Shown: positions 59,512 to 64,000 of the stretch, in pieces
How the letters are laid out: every line of letters starts with the position of its first letter
Numbering within the stretch: position 1 is the stretch's first letter
Assembly: GCF_021556435.1 (NCBI RefSeq)
Contig: NZ_JAKGCU010000015.1
Coordinates: 61,351 to 125,350, forward strand
Direction of reading: 5' to 3'
Length of the DNA: 64,000 nucleotides
Source of the DNA: Gordonia tangerina
Lineage (GTDB): Bacteria > Actinomycetota > Actinomycetes > Mycobacteriales > Mycobacteriaceae
Notes under the pieces: generated by a model
Told to the model about the DNA's origin: nothing
The model's database searches: none
What the model saw: the letters and a program-made list of their open reading frames with translations, nothing else
Translations under genes and position numbers: made by a program

Positions 59512-61650
59512 CCCGACGCCCTGCTCCGTCAGTGCGTCGACCAGACTCGCGAAGCGCGCATTGCTGGCCAGATCCTCGACGAGAACCACCTGGCCGTTCT
59601 CGTCGGCGAGCGGGATGCACCAGTTCGGGTACTGCGACGAATCGGTGCCGGGCTGGTTCTGAATCCGACGCTCCCCCACCGCATCGACCAGCGCCACACT
59701 CAACAGCACAGACGGCGTCTGCGCGATGAGTCGGTACAGCGCTTCAACCGTCTCCTGCCCGGTCGGTGCGGCGTCGGGCGGTAGCAGTCCACGGGATCGG
59801 GCCAGATTCAGTACGGCGTCGCGGTCACGTTCGTCACGTGCGCGTTCGGCCGCCTCACCGGTCTCCAGCAACCCCAACCGAGAACGCAATTCGATGTGGT
59901 CACCGGCGAGGTAGCCCACCGTGGGTGGCAGGTCGTGAGTCGTCACCGACGTCAGGCACAATTGCCGGTACTCCTCCGGCGGCACCGGCGCATCGGCACC
60001 GTGTTCGAACCATAAGATCGAGGTACCCAGTATTCCGCGCTCGGTGAGCGCCTGCTGCACATACGGTTCGAAGACTCCGAGGTCTTCACCGATCACCACG
60101 GCACCGGCCCGTTCGGCCTCCAACGCCAGTATGCCGATCAGCGCGTCGTGGTCGTAATGGACATAGGTGCCCGCTGCCGGGCTCTTGCCGTCGGGAATCC
60201 ACCAGAGCCGGAACAACCCCAGGATGTGGTCGACCCGCAGACCGCCCGCATGCCGCAGGACCGTACGCAGCATGTCGCGATACGGCTCGTATCCGGCCTC
60301 GGCCAGGCGGCGCGGGTCCCACGGAGGCTGGTCCCAGTTCTGTCCCTGCTGATTGAAACCGTCGGGCGGCGCCCCGACAGTCGCGCCACGGGCGAGCACA
60401 TCGCCGAGCATCCACACATCGGCACTGTGCCGAGCCACCCCGACCGCGAGGTCGGCGATGATCCCGATCCGCATGCCCGCCGACAGAGCGGCATGCTGTG
60501 CATCGGCGAGTTGCTGATCGCAGATCCATTGCAGCCACATGTAGAAGTCGACGCGGTCGGCCAGCTCTCGACGCTTACGCTTGACGAAGTCCTTGTCCCG
60601 CAAGCGCGTCGTCCACTTGGGGCTGTCGGAGCCGAAATGCTCGGCCAGCGCACACCAGGTGGCGAAGCGGCGCAGCCCCTTGCCCTCACGCCGCCGAAAC
60701 GATCGGTAGGCAAAGTCCCGCTCGTCTGATCGCGGCTGGTCGTGGATCATCTCCAACGCGCTCATCTTGGCCCGGAACGATTTGTTGCGCTTGATCTTGT
60801 CGGTGGCGAGGTTCTCGTCGAAAAAGGCTCGCTCCAGCGTCTTGAGGTGTTTACGTGCCCGTTTGTCCAGTCTCGCGACCTCGGGGATGTCGCCGACCCG
60901 GATGTAGAGGGGATTGACGAACCGCCGGGTCACCGGCAGGTACGGGGACTGTTCGATGGGTGCGGTCGGTTGCGCCGCGTGCAGCGGGTTGACCTGGACG
61001 AAATCTGCCCCATGACTACTGGCCGCGGCCTCGCAGATGCCCGCGAGGTCGGCGAAATCGCCGACTCCCCACGACCTCGACGAGCGGACCGAATACAGCT
61101 GGACGGCCACGCCCCAACGCCGACCGTCTAGCAGGCCATCAGCGGTCGACAGCCGCCGAGGCGTCACGATCAGCGGCCGATCCATGGTTTGTTCGGTGGC
61201 CGGATCGAGGGCATGCACCCGGTGATAGCCCGGTTCGATATTCGCGGGGACCTCGAAGGTCGCCCGACCGATGAGTACCCCGTCGACCTCGCGTGGTTCG
61301 ACCCGCTCGTCGACCTGTGCGGGCTGCTCGGTGCGTCCGTCCTCGGTGACGATCCAGACATGAAGCGGATCCCAGTGCGGCACATGGGCGATGAACCGGG
61401 TCCGGGCGCCTTCGACGGCCACCGTCACCGGCGGCAACATCTCCCGCCACGGCGCATCGTCGAGGTGCGCGTGGGCCGCGGCGATCTCCTCGGAGCCATC
61501 GGCGGCCACGCCCAGCGAGGCGAGCACCGCCACGATCGTCTCCGAACTCACGTGATGGTCGAGTTGATCCCAGCCCACATACCGATCGGCGACGCCACAG
61601 CGTCGGGCCAGCTCCACCAGGTCCTCGCGCGCCCCATCGTCGGTCGTCAC
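59503..61650 (-). CDS. malQ: 4-alpha-glucanotransferase MalQ
   Basis: A 715-residue GH77 enzyme with the long N-terminal region typical of actinobacteria (about 160 residues). The nucleophile Asp is in LRVDHILGLFRLWW, the acid/base Glu in VVIGEDLGVFEP, and the transition-state Asp in TTHDLPPTVGY. It transfers maltosyl units between alpha-1,4 glucans. It is a single gene; the 37-bp gap after the GlcD-type gene suggests possible cotranscription from upstream. Confidence 0.93.
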   Translation of the reverse strand: MTTDDGAREDLVELARRCGVADRYVGWDQLDHHVSSETIVAVLASLGVAADGSEEIAAAHAHLDDAPWREMLPPVTVAVEGARTRFIAHVPHWDPLHVWIVTEDGRTEQPAQVDERVEPREVDGVLIGRATFEVPANIEPGYHRVHALDPATEQTMDRPLIVTPRRLSTADGLLDGRRWGVAVQLYSVRSSRSWGVGDFADLAGICEAAASSHGADFVQVNPLHAAQPTAPIEQSPYLPVTRRFVNPLYIRVGDIPEVARLDKRARKHLKTLERAFFDENLATDKIKRNKSFRAKMSALEMIHDQPRSDERDFAYRSFRRREGKGLRRFATWCALAEHFGSDSPKWTTRLRDKDFVKRKRRELADRVDFYMWLQWICDQQLADAQHAALSAGMRIGIIADLAVGVARHSADVWMLGDVLARGATVGAPPDGFNQQGQNWDQPPWDPRRLAEAGYEPYRDMLRTVLRHAGGLRVDHILGLFRLWWIPDGKSPAAGTYVHYDHDALIGILALEAERAGAVVIGEDLGVFEPYVQQALTERGILGTSILWFEHGADAPVPPEEYRQLCLTSVTTHDLPPTVGYLAGDHIELRSRLGLLETGEAAERARDERDRDAVLNLARSRGLLPPDAAPTGQETVEALYRLIAQTPSVLLSVALVDAVGERRIQNQPGTDSSQYPNWCIPLADENGQVVLVEDLASNARFASLVDALTEQGVGSH

Positions 61651-61687
61651 GAGATGAATGGTCTCAGGATTCGGTCGTTCGCGCGCG

Positions 61688-63073
61688 TCAGCCGAACAGC
61701 ACGCCCGGGTTCAACCGGCCGTCGGGGTCCCAGGCACCCTTGATCGCACGCATCGTGGCGAGATCGACGTCACTACGCCCCAAGTGCGTCCACGCCACCT
61801 TTGCCCGGCCGATACCGTGCTCGGCGCTGATGCTGCCGCCGTTGGCGGCGACGATCCCGAAGACTCGCCCCGTCAGTTCCTCGGCGTTGCCTTCGGGCAC
61901 ATCGAGCAGGTTGACGTGGATGTTGCCGTCCCCGACATGCCCGAACAGGATCGACCGGCACGGGTGCTCGACGAGGTCGGCCACGGCGGCCAGTTCGGCA
62001 AGCGCCTCCGGCAGCGCCCGAATCGGCACGGACACATCGAGTTTCACCACCGGCGTGGTGGACGACCGCGAGATCGTCTCGGTGTGCCGCTCACGCGCCG
62101 CCCAGAGATCGCGGGCCGGGCCGGGTTCGAGCACGGCGTCGACGACGTCAGCGTCGTCGAGGACGTCGATCACCGCGGCCTCCACATCACCGGTGCCCGA
62201 CACTTCCACCAGGGTGTAGAAAGGCGCGTGCGCGGCCACCGGCCGGCGCACGCCGTGCTCATGCACCAGTTCGATTCCCGCATCGGTCATGATCTCGGCC
62301 GCCTCGACGGTCAGCCCTCGCTCGGTCATGGTGTCGATGAGGGCGAACGAATCCTCTACGTGGCGCACCGCGGCCACCGTCACGATCGTCGAGGCAGGCG
62401 GGGCCACCAGCCGGAAAAGGACCCGGGTCACGATGGCGAGGGTGCCCTCGCTCCCGGCGAGCAATCCGGGGATGTCGTAGCCGACGTTGTCCTTGACGAG
62501 CGATGTCCACCTGCGCAACACCTGACCGTCGGCGCGTACGGCCTCGATGCCGAGTACCTGGCGACGGGTGTTGCCGTGCCGGATCATCCGCACCCCGCCG
62601 GCGTTGGTCCCGACCACCCCACCCGCGGTGGCCGACTCTCGCGACGCCAGATCCACCGGGAAGCGTAGGCCGTGCTCTGCGGCGCGGGAGTCGATCTGAT
62701 CGATCGTCGCACCCGCCTGGACACCGACGCAGCGACCGCGGGTGTCGACCTCATCGATGTCGGTCATACGGGCAGTGCTCATCACCACCAGCAGGCCCCG
62801 GGACGCGGGCTCGGTAGGCGGCACCGACCCGCCGACCAGCCCGGTGTTGCCACCCTGCACGCAGATGGCCACGCCGTGGGCGGCACACGCAGAGACCACC
62901 GCAGCCACCTCATCGGTGGTACGCGGGCGGATCACCGCGTCCGCCGTCCCGGTCCAACGGCCGGTCCAATCGGTCAGATGGCCGGCCATCGCATCGGTGT
63001 CGGTCAACACATGCGCGTCCCCGACGATCGCCACGACATCGGACAGGAACGACGTGGCGTGTGTATCGGTCAT
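61688..63073 (-). CDS. FAD-binding oxidoreductase, GlcD/D-lactate dehydrogenase-like
   Basis: A 461-residue flavoprotein with PCMH-type FAD domain (VQGGNTGLVGGSVP, SRESATAGGVVGTNAGGVRMIRHGN) and C-terminal GlcD oxidase domain (FGHVGDGNIHVN, SAEHGIGRAK). It oxidises a 2-hydroxy acid such as D-lactate, D-2-hydroxyglutarate or glycolate; the sequence does not choose. The ATG at 63073 is used, since the upstream frame is low-complexity. It precedes malQ on the same strand. Confidence 0.9.
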   Translation of the reverse strand: MTDTHATSFLSDVVAIVGDAHVLTDTDAMAGHLTDWTGRWTGTADAVIRPRTTDEVAAVVSACAAHGVAICVQGGNTGLVGGSVPPTEPASRGLLVVMSTARMTDIDEVDTRGRCVGVQAGATIDQIDSRAAEHGLRFPVDLASRESATAGGVVGTNAGGVRMIRHGNTRRQVLGIEAVRADGQVLRRWTSLVKDNVGYDIPGLLAGSEGTLAIVTRVLFRLVAPPASTIVTVAAVRHVEDSFALIDTMTERGLTVEAAEIMTDAGIELVHEHGVRRPVAAHAPFYTLVEVSGTGDVEAAVIDVLDDADVVDAVLEPGPARDLWAARERHTETISRSSTTPVVKLDVSVPIRALPEALAELAAVADLVEHPCRSILFGHVGDGNIHVNLLDVPEGNAEELTGRVFGIVAANGGSISAEHGIGRAKVAWTHLGRSDVDLATMRAIKGAWDPDGRLNPGVLFG

Positions 63074-63104
63074 GGTCCGATTGTCGGCGATGACCGGTGA
63101 GATC

Positions 63105-63752
63105 TCACGACACCGCGTCTGCGATGGGGGTGTCGCCGTCGTTGAACTCGATGCGCTTACCCACCGTCGCGGGGACGGCGAGTACGGCCGCGGCGACCTG
63201 CGCGACGTTGTCACGGCTCACCTCGTCGCCGGCCACCCGGTCCCCGCCGACCGTGATCCGGCCGGTGCCGGGTTGGTCGGTGAGCCGGCTGGGTCCGAGA
63301 ACGGTCCACTGCAGATCGGATGCCGTCAGATGTTCGTCGGCGGCAGCTTTCGCCTCCGCGTAGGGATAGAACGAATTGTCCTCCGGCACACCATGGTCGG
63401 GCCCGGCTCCGAAATAGGACACCATTACATAGCGGTTCGCGCCCGCGGTGGCAGCGGCGTCCATCGAGCGGATCGCGGCATCGCGGTCGACGGCGTAGGT
63501 CCGGTTCGGGTCGCCACCGCCCGCGCCGGCGGAGAAGACCACCGCGTCCTGGTCGGTGAGTACCGAAGCGATCCCGGCGACATCGAGATTCTCCACATCG
63601 GCAACGACCGGCGTGGCACCGGCGGCCTCCACATCGTCGCGATGGGCCGGGTTGCGGATCAGCGAGGTCACTTCATCGCCCCGGTCGGACAGGATCTTCG
63701 CCAAGCGCAGAGCGATCTTGCCGTGACCCCCGATGATCGCGACGCGTGTCAT
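63105..63752 (-). CDS. NmrA-like NAD(P)-binding protein
   Basis: A 215-residue Rossmann-fold protein of the atypical SDR (NAD(P)H-binding) type, with VAIIGGHGKIALRLAKIL as dinucleotide motif. It lacks the catalytic YxxxK of true SDRs at the usual place (YAEAKAAADE is nearby). It may be a redox sensor or reductase. ATG 63752 follows AGGAG; GTG 63758 is too close to it. It precedes the GlcD-type gene by 31 bp and may be in its operon. Confidence 0.8.
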   Translation of the reverse strand: MTRVAIIGGHGKIALRLAKILSDRGDEVTSLIRNPAHRDDVEAAGATPVVADVENLDVAGIASVLTDQDAVVFSAGAGGGDPNRTYAVDRDAAIRSMDAAATAGANRYVMVSYFGAGPDHGVPEDNSFYPYAEAKAAADEHLTASDLQWTVLGPSRLTDQPGTGRITVGGDRVAGDEVSRDNVAQVAAAVLAVPATVGKRIEFNDGDTPIADAVS

Positions 63753-64000
63753 GAACACTCCTCTCGTTGCGGTCCCTACCCCACCAACGTACCGACCGGA
63801 CGCGACGAAGGGTTGCGGGTTCGACTTGTCATCTCGCAGGACATCGGTGTCACTTCCGCATCAAGACACTGGTGACAGTGTGAGGGGTCTTGGTGGTGAC
63901 ACTTCTTCATTTGGTTTCCGCCACGCACCGCTATGTGCCTTGCGTTGCGTGGCGCGGTTGCCGATGAGGGGGGGCTGACGCAGGTGCTCAACTGACCGCG
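63753..64000. other. Right-end intergenic stretch with nested inverted repeats
   Basis: 248 bp without a convincing gene. It holds ACACTG-GTGA-CAGTGT (63866-63881) nested inside GTGTCAC (63847-63853) and GTGACAC (63896-63902). This could be an operator, a terminator or an element end; the window stops too soon to tell. A minus-strand frame (63776-63991) has no ribosome binding site or domain. Confidence 0.5.

Noticed and set aside
63776..63991. 71-residue minus-strand frame with several Cys and His
   Set aside because: No ribosome binding site or recognisable domain, and it spans the nested inverted repeats; likely chance.

Overview
The window is high-GC DNA from a mycolic-acid actinobacterium (Mycobacteriales); codon usage, WhiB proteins, AdnAB, mycoredoxin, PdtaS and the gene order all fit, and Gordonia or a close relative is the best guess. 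From about 7.6 to 54.9 kb the order closely follows, from memory, the Mycobacterium tuberculosis block Rv3193c-Rv3226c: UPF0182 protein, YlbL-type PDZ protease, DUF2342 protein, E1-like protein, ABC1 kinase, whiB7, uvrD2, mrx1, nudC, potassium channel, adnB, adnA, lipV, ATL, TIGR02569 protein, moeZ, DUF3152, TetR, DUF3107, ferritin-like, rhlE, beta-propeller, parA, lipid kinase, whiB1, pdtaS, biotinyl carrier, rshA, sigH, YbaK, SRAP. The locus-by-locus match should be checked.

Left flank (1-7.6 kb): a truncated prpE, a MarR/hydrolase divergent pair, a hydrolase-OsmC fusion with a PPOX protein, then two initiator tRNA genes interleaved with three paralogous small His-rich membrane proteins. 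The first of these has a perfect CsoR/CstR-type palindrome over its promoter, and the third a perfect CRP consensus site upstream.

Core (7.6-54.9 kb): housekeeping and stress genes. whiB7 has a roughly 500-nt leader with a WhiB7-type AT-rich promoter, a leader ORF and an intrinsic terminator. A nitrate/nitrite assimilation operon (narK-nirB-nirD-nnaR-sirB, genes coupled by ATGA overlaps, with a GlnR-like box upstream) interrupts the conserved order between the ATL gene and the TIGR02569 gene. SigH-type promoters (GGAAC/T, 17-bp spacer, GTT) lie upstream of sigH, mrx1 and moeZ, which links the local redox genes (mycoredoxin, MoeZ, SigH-RshA) into one thiol-stress circuit. A 24-codon gene for ribosomal protein bL37 sits at 51.87 kb, followed by a perfect 36-bp inverted repeat.

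Right flank (54.9-64 kb): accessory metabolism, comprising a zinc alcohol dehydrogenase, a Baeyer-Villiger-type monooxygenase, a globin, an MFS pump, malQ, a GlcD-type flavoprotein and an NmrA-like protein. No CRISPR array, rRNA, prophage or intact insertion sequence was seen. The strongest unexplained items are the small membrane protein trio with its regulatory sites, the 36-bp inverted repeat, and the orphan E1-like protein between a protease-like protein and an ABC1 kinase.
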